In this document: in pieces, positions 48,890 to 60,711 of the stretch
Layout of the letters: the number at the start of each line of letters is the position of its first letter
Position numbering within the stretch: the stretch's first letter is position 1
Assembly: GCA_028554755.1 (NCBI GenBank)
Contig: JAPTOF010000021.1
Coordinates: forward strand, 3,769,501-3,833,500
Direction: 5' to 3'
Origin: Cordia subcordata
Lineage: Eukaryota; Streptophyta; Magnoliopsida; Boraginales; Cordiaceae
Length of the DNA stretch: 64,000 nt
Translations under genes and position numbers: made by a program
The notes under the pieces: model-generated
What the model saw: the letters and a program-made list of their open reading frames with translations, nothing else
The model's database searches: none
Told to the model about the DNA's origin: nothing

Positions 48890-51050
48890 TAAGAAGTGGG
48901 AGAAGACCATGTCTGAGCCAATGGGTGGGGCTTTGTCAGAGCAACTTGGGTAAATTACACTAATTGTCTCTTATCTTTGCTTCTCGTAACATTCTTAGCC
49001 CTTATCTTTTATTTGTGACAAGTTAGTCTCATAACTAATATTTTTGTGTAGCCATTAGTCCCAAGTTGATTTTTCGTTAGAAAAACACGTTAAATAACAC
49101 ATGCTTCTCCGGTGCCAAGGTTAATATCGTCCAAACACATTAAAATTTATTTTCAAAAGTTTAAATTACACCAATCATGCCTTATCTTTCATTTGTGACA
49201 TATTAGTCCCGTAACTAATAGTTTTGTGTCGTTATTAGTCCCAACTTGATTTTTCATTAAAAAATACAAAAAAAAAAAATCACGAGCACCTTACACAGAT
49301 TGTATTTTTGTTTTTTTTGCCAAAGCTAATATTATCCAAATGTATTAAAAATTGTAACAAATACTTAAAAATCACAAAATACAAAAAACTTTAGGTAGCC
49401 TAAAACCTACAAATAGACACACACGAACACATACTCGATCTCAAATAGATAGGCCTATCTTTTTCTTAATACTCATTAAGTCTTATCTTAGGCTAACTCT
49501 AACAAAACCCTAAAATAATAAAGACTCTTGTATTTAGAGAAATGTTGGTGCTAATATGCTCCAATAATTCTCTTATTTAATCCCCTATATCTTGGGTGTT
49601 CTTCCAACTCCAAACCAAAACACCCATATGTAGGACGAGTTTTTGACGATTTTTTTTCATCCCCATCCCTCAAATCCCATCCCCATAGCTGCGCATTGCT
49701 ATGGTCATGAAAGCCTTAAGAAATAGATGAGTAATTGGAGTGAAACTAAAATAGAGATTTCTTAAACTGAGTGATTGGTAAAAAAATAGGAGAGGTATTG
49801 GAGTATAACTAAAAATAAAGATCCTGAAATGTAAGAAAATAACTCAAATCACTTAAATATGGAGAAATAATATGGGAATTGTTGGAAACAACCTTATATA
49901 ACATTATGGTGAAATATTTGGTAGAGAGTTGTGTTGAAGGTCTTGGAAGGAAAGGGAGGCGATAAAAAAGGTCAGGAAGGTGGGGTGGATGATGGGGTAA
50001 GAGTGCTTATGGTGAGGATAAAGGTAGGAGAGGTAACTAAGGGGAGTGTGTTGGTGGTTTTGCCAATGTATAAGTCGAAATCTTGAAGGAGACAGAGGTT
50101 GAGGTAGAGGCGATGTCATGGTAGTATAAAAGTGCGGAGGTGTTTGCGGTAGTGGAAGGTGAAGTGACATCTTGTGTTTGAGAATCTAAAAATGATTGAA
50201 GTCCATAAGAGAATTTTTGAAGTCTATCTTTTGTGGTTCGGAAAAATGGGTTTTAATGTGTTTGGACGATATTAGCCTTGGGAAAAAAGCAAAAAATGCG
50301 ATCCATGAAAGGTGCATGTCATATTTTTTGTGATTTTTTAATGAAAAATCGAGTAAAGACTAATAGCGACACAAAACTATTAGTTATAGGACTAATATGT
50401 CACAAATGAAAGATAAAGGATGATTAGTGTAATTTACACTTTGAAAAATAAATTTTAATATATTTGGACAATATTAACCTTGGCACGTGAAACACACATG
50501 ATATTTAACGTGTTTTTCTAACGAAAAATCAAGTTAGGACTAATGGCGACACAAAAAGACTAGTTATAGGACTAACTTGTCAAAAATGAAAAATAAGGGC
50601 TAGGAATGTTACGAAAGGCAAAGATAAGGGACAATTGGTGTAATTTACCCGAGTAGCTTTATTCGCAACAGATCCACCCATGATAACATTCTTGCCATTC
50701 AAGATATTGCTTATGTCATGCATAATAAGAAAGGGGTGAAAGGATTCATAGCTACGAAAATTGATTTGAAGAAAGCGTATGACAAGCTTAGTTGGGCATT
50801 TATTTCTGACACCCTGGCACAATTCGGGTTGCTGAGTAATTGGGTTAACTTTGTAATGTCATCCTTATGATTGACGTCAGTTAAACTATTACAGAATAGG
50901 GAACCTTTACAACCATTCATCCCGTCTTGTGGTATACGTCAAGGGGATCCTCTGTCATCATATATTTTTATCCTGTATATGGAGAGACTTTCTCAAAGCA
51001 TATCTAAAGTAGTCGAGGATGGGTGATGGAAGCCAATCAAGATGGGGCGC
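48890..51050 (+). pseudogene. LINE (L1-type) reverse transcriptase fragment, split by a transposon
   Basis: Plus-strand reading gives LINE reverse-transcriptase blocks. Upstream of the inserted element is RPCLSQWVGLCQSNF (about 48903-48947); after it FIRNRSTHDNI, then DLKKAYDKLSWAF (50664 to about 50868), and IRQGDPLSSYIF (about 50935-50975). The two halves fuse in frame across the insertion once one copy of the 9-bp duplication is removed. A stop at about 50866-50868 followed by a frame change breaks the line, and the YADD catalytic block was not found, so it is a dead fragment. Confidence 0.75.
48948..50650. mobile_element. Foldback Mutator-like element with doubled terminal inverted repeats
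   Basis: The element begins gggtaaattacac and ends gtgtaatttaccc. The outer arms (about 48948-49160 and 50438-50650, roughly 210 bp) are close inverted copies. Inside each lies a second, related unit (about 49160-49350 and 50245-50437), so each arm is two tandem units and the whole can fold back. Flanking 9-mers gagcaactt (48939-48947) and gagtagctt (50651-50659) match at 7 of 9, the duplication size of Mutator-like elements. The middle (49351-50244) has a Pro/His-rich 88-codon minus-strand frame (50170-49904) with no known domain, possibly captured sequence. No transposase. Confidence 0.82.
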
Positions 51051-51994
51051 AAATTGGACTGGATATTTGGATATTTAAGTACCAGATATTCGGATATTGG
51101 ATTGAAAAACTAAGTATCCGATTGGATAGGAAAAAATTACCTATCTAGCTAGACACCAAATTTTTGGATAGTGGTAGTTCGGATACGAATTTTCAGATAT
51201 TTCAAACAAACTAAAAAATTCAAATCCTAGCCATTATTTTGAATATCTTTTTGAAATTGCTAATGCTTAGGCAAGTAACTCTTTTCTTTAAAAAAAAGGA
51301 AACATATTACTCGATATTGATGAACATGACATAGACATAAAATGAAAACAGAATTTATCACAGAACCATACAACATAAAACATATTGAAAACACACCAAC
51401 TCTTGATATGAGAATTAAACTAGAAACACGTATGATAATATAGAACGACCATTATCATCATCATCATCATCTCTAGTTTTATTTAGTCACCTAAGATGCG
51501 AAAGTAACCAGCAAGATCACATTCAAACTTCAAATTCATCCTTGTAGATGTAAAAGTCCCTCCTTGGTGCTATCATTTTCTTCCTATATTCTACAAATCT
51601 TGTAAAAAGTTTGGATGCACCCTATACCATACATATTAAATAAGAAGTCTACATAATTCATAATCTATATTTCACATACACCAGAGTCTATATAGTCCAC
51701 AATCTATAGGCTACACACACTAAATAAAGTTCAAAGTCTATAACATAAAAAACATGACAATCAAGCCCTCAACAATGAAGTGCACTTTCAAGTTCCAACT
51801 CTCCAGAGCATGCCAACACACACATACAAAAAAATGGATTAATTATTATACAATTGGCGAAATTATTTTCAAGAAATTAACCTGCACCTATTTATAACAA
51901 GATAAGAACAAAGGAATAAGAAAAAAACCTAAATCCTCAAATCATATGTTGATAATAGATGGATCACCCCCAGCTTTGCTCAATTTTGAAATAA
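51051..51994. other. Probable terminal region of the decayed hAT element
   Basis: 51056-51220 is dense in ggatatttgg, gatattcgg and tatccgattgg, a subterminal pattern common in plant hAT elements. The rest is AT-rich without a gene. Exact element ends were not resolved. Confidence 0.35.
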
Positions 51995-54325
51995 TTAACA
52001 ATAAACATAATAAGTATAAAAATTAGTAGCAATAACAAGATAAGAATGACAAAATGAAAATCTAGAGAGGTATATACCATTCTTAAGAGATTCAATTTCA
52101 GCTAAATCTTCCTTAACACATACTGGAGTAAAAGACATATGAAGCCAATCCTGAGTACAAAGCAAAGCATGGACAATTTTTTGAGACAAAGAGCTCTTAA
52201 AACTATCAAGGACACGTCCATCAGTGCTAAATGCAGCCTTTAAAGCAACTACGGAGACAGGAATGGCCAAGATATCACGAGCCATCTTAGAAAGAATTGG
52301 AAGCCTAGGCATGTTTATCTTCCACCAATTTAAGATGTCAAACTTGGGTCTTTTCTCTTTACCACCTATGCCTTCCTTCTCACTAGAATCAACATCAATC
52401 TCATTTTCTTCATCAAGATATTTTTCCAATTTTGACTTTTCACATTCACTTGAATCTATAGTCTTATGGAGTTTGTAATATGATAAAAAATCATAGCTTT
52501 CTTGTTCCTCTTTCTTGGAGTTCTAAAAATTGTAAAGAAACTTCCATCACTATCTAATGATCCATCACTTGAACTTTTGGTGAGTGTAAAGGAACTTGAA
52601 GAAACTCCATGACTTTGATGACCATATTTGTTCTTATAATCATCAAATAGCTCATAAAGACCATGTCAAACATCAATTTTCATGCTCTTAATTGTCATAA
52701 CATCATCACAATATAGTTTATCAAAGAACTATTCCACATAGTCCCACTTGTGATGAGGGTCAAGAACAACTGCATAATAGATAAGCTTCTTCATCTTTTC
52801 AATACATCCCCAAATACTTATCATATTTCTCTTTCATTGCGGTTGCCATCCTACTCAACTCAACATCATCACTCTCAATCCAATCCTAGAGTTTCAAAGC
52901 TAATGAAATTATCTCATGAAACACACTATTTGATGTTACATATAAAGACCCCGAAATACACAAAGTGAGATGAAAAAAGTGCTCCAAAAATCCCACTAGC
53001 AACTTTGCTCTCCTCTAATCATGATAACTAGGTACTCATTTTTATAGATTATTTGAAAGAAACTCTTTATACTTGGCATCATCTCTTGAATAACTATCAA
53101 AGGCTCTTTCAAGCTTGGATGCACTTTCCAATATCAAATAGGTAAAGTTCCACCTATGAGGCACATTAAGGGACAATAATTTCTTGTTATCAATTTTTTC
53201 AAGATCAATGCATTCTTTAAATTTATTGTACCTTGCACGAGAATTCTTAATGTACCTAATTGCATCCCGAATGTGAATTATGGCATCATCTTCATCCTTC
53301 TCTTTCAGACTATATTGCACAACAAGATTAATTATGTGAGCAAAACACCTCATGTAAATATTTTCATTCTAGCATAATAGTGCCTCACATTCTCATCTTG
53401 CCCCTCAAGTAACTAACAGCAGTATCATTTGGTGAAGCATTATCAACAGTAACAGTAAAAATGTTATCAATCCCCCAATCAAGCTAGCACTTTTCAATAG
53501 CCTTACCAATATCTTTACCAAAATGACTCAATATAAGGCAAAAGTTTATAATCCTTTTATGTAATTTCCAATCATCATCAATAAAATGAGTAGTGACACA
53601 CTTATAGTTCAATTTTTGGAGTGAAGTCCATGTGTCAGTGATAATGCAAATTGTTTGAGTATCTTTTCTTATCAAAGATTTTAACTTTGCTCTTTCACTT
53701 AAGTACATTTTATAAACATTAGTGGTAATTGTTTTTCTACAGGGAACAACAAATTGTAGACATGCTTCTGAAATAAAAAGCCTAAAGCTAGGATTGTCAA
53801 CAAATTTGAAAGGCTACTCATCAATAATCAACATTTTAGTCAAAGTTTCTCATAACCTTTTTGGATCAAATTTCCAATTTGAAAGTTTCCCTTCTTTATG
53901 AGCTAGTCAAGAAGGTTGGTAAGAGAGATGGTACTAATTAGTTTCTTCTTCATGTGGTTTCTTTTCACAAGCTTTGTAATGATTTTTCAAAGGTGTAGTC
54001 CCATTAGTTGTACTAGCTCTTAATTCTCTATTACAATGAAGACATCTATCTTTTGGATTTGCTCTTACTCACAAAAGAACTTCTCAAAATGTTCCCAATA
54101 TATAGTCCTATAAGTTATTTCATTTATCTCCTTTTTCTCTTTTTCCCTTTCTCCTCTCCTAAGCACATTTAGAGAATCAGTGATTCTTTTGGCATCACCA
54201 AATATGTTAGCCCCTACATCATTATCTAGATCCATAGAATCCTCACTTTCTTCAGTTGTTTCAGGAGATGAGCTTAAATGTAAACAAGTTTTTCTAGAAG
54301 ACTTAGGTGGTCTAGAGGACGTCAT
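51995..54325 (-). pseudogene. hAT-family transposase (BED zinc finger), decayed
   Basis: Minus-strand pieces follow the order of plant RICESLEEPER-like hAT transposases. 54325-54065 is a Ser/Glu-rich N-terminus; about 54055-53965 encodes a BED-type finger (CLHCNREL...HYKAC); 53708-53484 has the catalytic-core block TDTWTS; 53353-53042 has RCFAHIINLVVQ and WNFTYLIL; 52429-51995 is the C-terminal hAT dimerisation region (LPILSKMARDILAIPVS...AFSTDGRVLD). Stops and frameshifts separate them, so it is not functional. Known relatives cut and paste hAT DNA in the nucleus. It could once have served elements like the one at 48031, but their ends were not shown to match. Confidence 0.8.
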
Positions 54326-54869
54326 TTCTGAAGAACAGAGAGAATATAAAGTATGAGTTTGCTATTAAGAATTTAAGATTACGAAAGAATTCAAAATCAA
54401 CTTATGTTATTCATATGAACAACTCTGAGCAAATGCTTAATAGAGTAAACAATAAAAGCCAAACAAGCTCATATTCAGTTTGTCTATCATTAGATTAAAC
54501 AAAGCCAAATAAGTTAAATAAGCAAAGCCAAACAAGCCAAATAAGCAAAGATAAAAATGCCAAATAGCAAAGAATACTCCGTCCTTTTTCTAATTTCAAT
54601 TTTGGCTCATAAATGAGATAACATTTGCTTATGACTAAGAAAACAAATTCTCTTTAAAAATAAGTCAGACCTAAGCACGCTTAAAATAAGATAACAGAAT
54701 CAGTTTTTATGCTCAATTTTTATTGTGTCCTCTTTATCATTTCGATTTTTATACTTAGAGTCTCAGACTTAGTAAAATAAGATAATAGACTCTGTGGGAG
54801 ATTTTCAACATGATTTAAGTGGACTTGATGTCTTCATTCTAGTGGAGCACGAGGATTGAAATATGTCTC
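54326..54869. other. Region between hAT remnant and Copia element 3
   Basis: AT-rich; a degenerate array of aagccaaacaagc and aaataagcaaag units occurs at about 54455-54560. No gene. Confidence 0.45.
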
Positions 54870-56787
54870 TGAAGGATCAATATTATTAAGTGTGGTGTAT
54901 CCTAGTCCATATATTCAAAAAATTCTACCAAGAAAACATGCTAGGAAAATAAGATAACCACATAACACACACAATAACATGCTTAAGAACATATAGAATA
55001 TAAGTAGTACTTGCAAATATTATATAAAGCTAACCTCTTGAACCGTGGGACCTTTGATGAAGCTAAAAGCCGTCACGAGCTTTGTTCCTATTCACAAACA
55101 AGGTCGCCAAAAATTTTATTATAAGGGTGTTGCAATAGGCAACTTCCTAGTCTTCTTCCCTATGATTAAAGAGACTTATCTTGAGAGAATAGCCTCTTGT
55201 ATGGGAAGAAGCAAAGTAATATGCTCTTGAAAAACTAGAGCAAAAATCACACAATAAGTGTGTACTATGTGTTGTAGTATTTTCTTGCCAAAAAGGAAGA
55301 AATCAACTACAAAGTGGAATACATAAAAGGTGTAGGGTCTTGTCTATTTATAGAGAGAACCTTGGCACCCAAAGTTGCTAAACTTTCAATGTGGGAGAAA
55401 AATTCTATGTAGTATTTCCTTTATGTAACTTGTCAATCTTGTCTTGGAAGACTTGTGCAAGTTGTCCACTTGTTTTTGTAGTATTTTGCAAGTTGTCCAC
55501 TTGTCTTGGAAGACTTAGGCCAAGCCCATTATCCAAGTCCAACACATAGTCCATAATCCATGTGGAGGCCCAAGCCTAATAGGAAACCATCTTATCCCAA
55601 TTAGGTTATCTTGGACTCTAAAGAAAGTCCAAACCCAATTCCAAGCTTTGGTCCAATAAGGCTACTACCACAATATAGAATTTGCTCTTTCAAGATTACT
55701 TTCTCAAAGTCATTTCAACCAGGGAAGGGGCCAAGAAGACACAATTATCCTTAGCTTCCAAAAATAATTAAAAATGTCCTTACCCAATCTAGGCGACATA
55801 ATAATAATTATTTTTAACTCCGATCTATTCCACCATAAGATCAAAGTTGCACTCCAAGAATAATTTCCATTACCCAAAAGCTTATCACAAAAGAATGTGA
55901 ACTTTGTCTTTGACCTACTAAATAACCGACCATAATGCCCCTCTATGTATACCCACAGCTAAGACCGGTCCTTTGGCCTGTGTACTATCACCTCCTTAGT
56001 TGCATCTTTTTCCGTTAGGTTTCTTGTCCAATTGCTAACCATCCTTGGTCAAGAAATCTGTTGATCTCGGGAGCGATCCTCAAGCCATATGACCGAGACA
56101 CCTATAAAGATAGTATCACTAGATCTAGATTCGGATGATAAATTTGGACAATCCCAAAGGGGGCACATAGATTCCATTTTGCATGTGCATGTTCCAATTA
56201 ATTAGAAATTAGCACTCAATGTACAAGGCTGTTGATCCTAATAAAAAAAGATCTCACCCACAATGAACCAAAGTGCTAAACCCTAACTTCATTAGTTCAT
56301 CCACATATACTCAAGATTAAGAGCAATGATCATTTAGTAGCAGTGAGTGTCTTGTTTTCTTTCTTTGATAGTACGTCTCTAGAAAACATACTGACAATGG
56401 TCCTATCCAATACGTGACACACGTACTATTGAGACAAATCCAGAAAGTCCTCCAATGACCTAGGTCTACCACCCTTAAAGAGGAGACTTGCTCAATATAA
56501 CCTTATCCTAGTAGAGTGCTCAACACTATTATTCAGTTATGGATTCAATTTATGACGTGACTAAATCTAGACTTGGACCTCATCATGCCCAAATTTCATC
56601 AGGCACCCAAGTCATTAGTTCAAGTCAAAGGACCTTCATACATGCATCCATAAAATATAACAGAGATAATATGTAAGAAACTTACAATGCCATTTAACAA
56701 AAAAATCATTATACATTGTTTCATATCCAAAATGTCATGTACAAGTGAGCTTTAGGGCATACTAATCTTAACAATCTCCTACTTGCA

Positions 56788-59700
56788 CTAAAGATCACTT
56801 CTGCAAAGCCTAATACCCAAAGACTCTAAATGTGTGGCAAACACTTTCTCTGAAAGAGTCTTAGTAAATGGGTCTGCCAGGTTTTTCGCTGAAACTATCT
56901 TTTCAACTACTACATCTCCTCTCTGGATAAACTCACGGATCAAATGATATTTCCGTTCAATATGTTTACCCTTTTTGTGATTCCTGGGCTCTTTGCACCA
57001 TGAAACAGCACCGTTGTCGTCGCAATACAACGTTATTGGTCTGTGAGCTGCTGGCACAACCTCTAGGTCTAACAAGAACTTTCTTAGCCACACTGCCTCT
57101 TTCGCAGCCTCAGATGCTGCTACATACTCGGCTTCCATGGTAGAGTTACCAATATAATTTTGCTTCACATTTCTCCATGAAATAGCTCCTCTTGATAGAG
57201 TGAAAACATATCCAGAAGTAGACTTCCTAGAATCTCTGTCGGACTGAAAATCGGAGTCTGTATAGGCTAATGGCGTTAGATTATCTGCACAGTATTCCAG
57301 CACATAATCCTTAGTTCCTTGCAGGAACTTGAATTTATGCTTAACCGCGACGCAATGTGCCGGTCCAAGGTTTGACTGATATCTACTAACCATGCCAACA
57401 ACAAAGCAGATATCTGGTCTAGCACATAACATGGCATACATGAGGCTTCCAACTGCTGAAGCATAAGGAACTCACTTCATGCTCTCTATCTCCTTAGGTG
57501 TTTTAGGACATTGATCATGAGATAGATAAACTCCATGTCTAGAAGGTAACGAAGCCTTCTTAGAGTTTTGCATGTTAAACCTGCTAATATCTTTTTAATA
57601 AATGAAGCTTGAGATGGGGCCAGCCTTCTGTTCTTACGATCTCACATAAGCTTGATGCCTAGAACATAACTAGCTTCTCCTAAATCCTTCATTTGAAATT
57701 GAGTAGAAAGCCAAACCTTGATGGATGATAACATCCCCACATCATTTCCAATTAGTAGGATATCATCCACATACAGAACCAGAAAAGCTGCAGCATTTCC
57801 ATTACGCCTCTTATATACGTAAGGTTCTTCAATATTTTGATCAAAATTATAAGATTTAATTGCCCAATCAAATTTGATGTTCTATGCGCTAGATGCCTGT
57901 TTTAATCCATAAATGGACTTCTTCAATTTACAAACCATATGTTCCTGGCCTTTAGCAATGTATCCATCTGGTTGTGTCATGTAAATGGTCTTGTCAAGTT
58001 CCTCATTAAGAAAGGCTGTCTTGACGTCCATTTGCCATATCTCGTAGTCATAATGACAAGCGATGGCTAGGAGTATCCTGACGGATTTAAGCATGGCTAC
58101 TGGTGAGAAAGTTTTCTCATAATCGATCCCTTCTTTCTGAGTGTAACCTTTCGCCACTAACCTTGCTTTCAAGGTTTCAACTTTTCCATCAACTCCTCTT
58201 TTCCTCTTGTAGACCCATTTGTACCCTATAGGTTTTACCTCTTCAGGTGCAACTATAAGATCCCAGACTTTGTTAGAATACATAGATTCTAACTCTGAAT
58301 CCATTGCCTTATGCCATTGGTCGACATCTATGTCGGAAACTGCTTCATCATAACTTGTGGGATCCACCTCCTAATTTTCTGAAGAGGTTTGAAAGGACTC
58401 TCCATAGTATCTATCAGGAGGCCTGGATATCCTCCCACTACGATGATGCTCCAATATATTAGGTGTAATATGCTGTTCTTTTCTATTCATAGTTACCACA
58501 TGTGTTCTGGAGATTCTTGAGAAATCTCATCTAGAACAACTTCAGAATCTGGTGTTTTCTGGACCATTTCATCATTCTCTAAGTATCTAGCATAGGTGCT
58601 TATAAACACCTTTTGCTCCCTAGGATTATAAAAGATCCCACCTCTGGTTCCCTTAGGATATCCTATGAAATAGCATAACTTGGATCTTGGTTCCAATTTT
58701 GAAGGATTACTATTAAGTATATAAGCTGGACAACCCTAAATGTGGAGATGATTTAAACTAGGCTTACGCCCAGTCCACATTTCTTGAGGTGTCCTAAGTA
58801 CTGATTTAGAAGGTACCAAGTTCAAGATGTATGCTGCTATTTCAATGGCATACCCCTAAAAAGATAAAGGTAATGATGCTTGACTCATCATTGACCTAAC
58901 CATATCTAATAGGGTATGATTTCTTCTCTCTGCTACACCATTTTGTTGAGGAGTCCCTGGTGTAATCAACTAAGACACTATCCCTTCTTGTGTAAGATAG
59001 TCTCTCAACTCACCCGAGAGGTATTCGCCACATCGATCAAACTGAAGGGCTTTGATATATTTATCTAATTTCTGCTCTGCCTCAGCTTTGAACTCTTTGA
59101 ATTTCTCAAAGGATTCAGACTTGCATTGCATTAGATATACATATCCATACCTAGAGTAATCATCAGTAAAAATAATGAAATACTCATAACCTCCTCGTGC
59201 TGGTTTGCTTATAGGACCACACACATCAATGTGAACCAATTTCAATACTTCTTTGGCCTATTCTCCTTTAGAAGAAAATGACCGTTTAGTCATCTTTTCT
59301 TTGAGACAAGATTCACACGGAGGTAGATCTTCGAGATCTAATGAGCTAAGATGCCCATCCTCGACTAATCTCCGAATTCGCTTTAGACTGATATGCCCTA
59401 AGCGTAGGTGCCAAAGATAAGTATCATTGATCGAAGAAACCTTCGTTTTCAGGAATTAGTTTGTTCTATATTATGCAGTGAGTTTGTAATAGATTTTATA
59501 TAGAACAAGTTATCATGCATGCTACCGGAACAAATAATATTTCCATCTCTATTGATATCAACACCAGAATGAAAATTAATGCAAAAACCATCTAATATTA
59601 TTTGTGAAATAGAGATAAGGTTTTTATGTACATCCGAAACATAATAAACGTTGTTAAAAAATAACTTCCTATTACATGAAAAATTTAAGCACATTCCTCC

Positions 59701-60711
59701 CGCTGCAGCAGCCTATACTTTTGCTCCATTACCCATCCTCAGAGCAAACTCTCCTTTAGCTAGTTCCTTCATTTCCTGAAACCAATGCAAAGAATTGTAA
59801 ATATGGTTAGTGGCTCTTGAGTCTACAATCCAAGAATCAGTAGAATCAACCACTAAGCAGGTTTCAATGTAGAACAAAAGAGGTGTACCTATCTGGCCTC
59901 GTGCTAAGTACTTCGGGCAATCTTTTTTCCAGTGTCGTTTTAGGCCACATTTAAAGCATTTTCCCTTGGGCTTTTCATCTGTTAACTGCTTGGGCTATTT
60001 ACTATTTCTCTTTTTTTTCCCTTGACCATGTTTTTGCTTTCCCTTTCCTTTAAACTTTCTCCCTTTCAGGTTAAGTCCAGAAGTGGATGCTTGAACCATA
60101 TTTATGTGGCCTTTATTTTTCATTATGGCTTCTGCAGCTAGGAGCTCTTCCATTAATTCCGTCACATCCATGTTCATCTTGCTCATATTATAATTAAGCT
60201 TGAACTGGGTATAGGATGACGGTAGAGTATCCAAAATCATGTCTACCTTTAACTGTTCATCTATGTTTGCTCCTAGGATCTCGGCAGTATTGAAGTAATC
60301 CATCATTTTGAGCATATGCTTCCTGACAGATGCTCCTTTTGTCATCTTTTGATTCATAATTTCTCTAAGAACACTTTGCCTTACGGGGCTGCTCTTATCA
60401 GCAAACAGACGAGACAGTGAGGTCATGATTTCTTTTGCAGTTTCCATATGATGATGCTTGTTCTGCAAAATATCTAACATAGAAGCTATCATATAGCACT
60501 TGGCCATACTATTGGCTTTCTGCCATTTTGCCTCAGCATCTTTCTGGGCTTCAGAAGAGTTAGCCCTTATAACAGGACAAGGAGTTGTTAGGACATACTT
60601 GTACTCTTCTGCAGTGAGTACTATGTCCAAGTTTCGTTCCCAGCCCACAAAATTCAGCCCAGTGAGCTTGTGCTCTTTGAGAATTGTAGCTAGTGGACTG
60701 AACGAAGACAT
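56788..60711 (-). pseudogene. gag-pol of Copia element 3, broken
   Basis: 60711-59995 is an intact-looking 238-codon gag, closed by a stop just before the CCHC knuckle CFKCGLKRHWKKDC (about 59955-59914). The protease motif near 59825 reads DSRATNH, with Arg where DSGATNH has the key Gly. Integrase follows (59245-58970, IDVCGPISKPARGG, then PQQNGVAE just after a stop). Reverse transcriptase is 58367-57882, with YVDD further on (about 57770-57759) beyond a stop and frame change. RNase H is 57441-56788 (STSGYVFTLS, HIERKYHLIRE). Multiple stops make it non-functional; gag alone could still be translated. Confidence 0.88.

Noticed and set aside
55045..55230. 61-codon plus-strand frame, repeated almost identically at 62545-62730
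   Set aside because: The apparent conservation is only because both lie in the two LTRs of Copia element 3.
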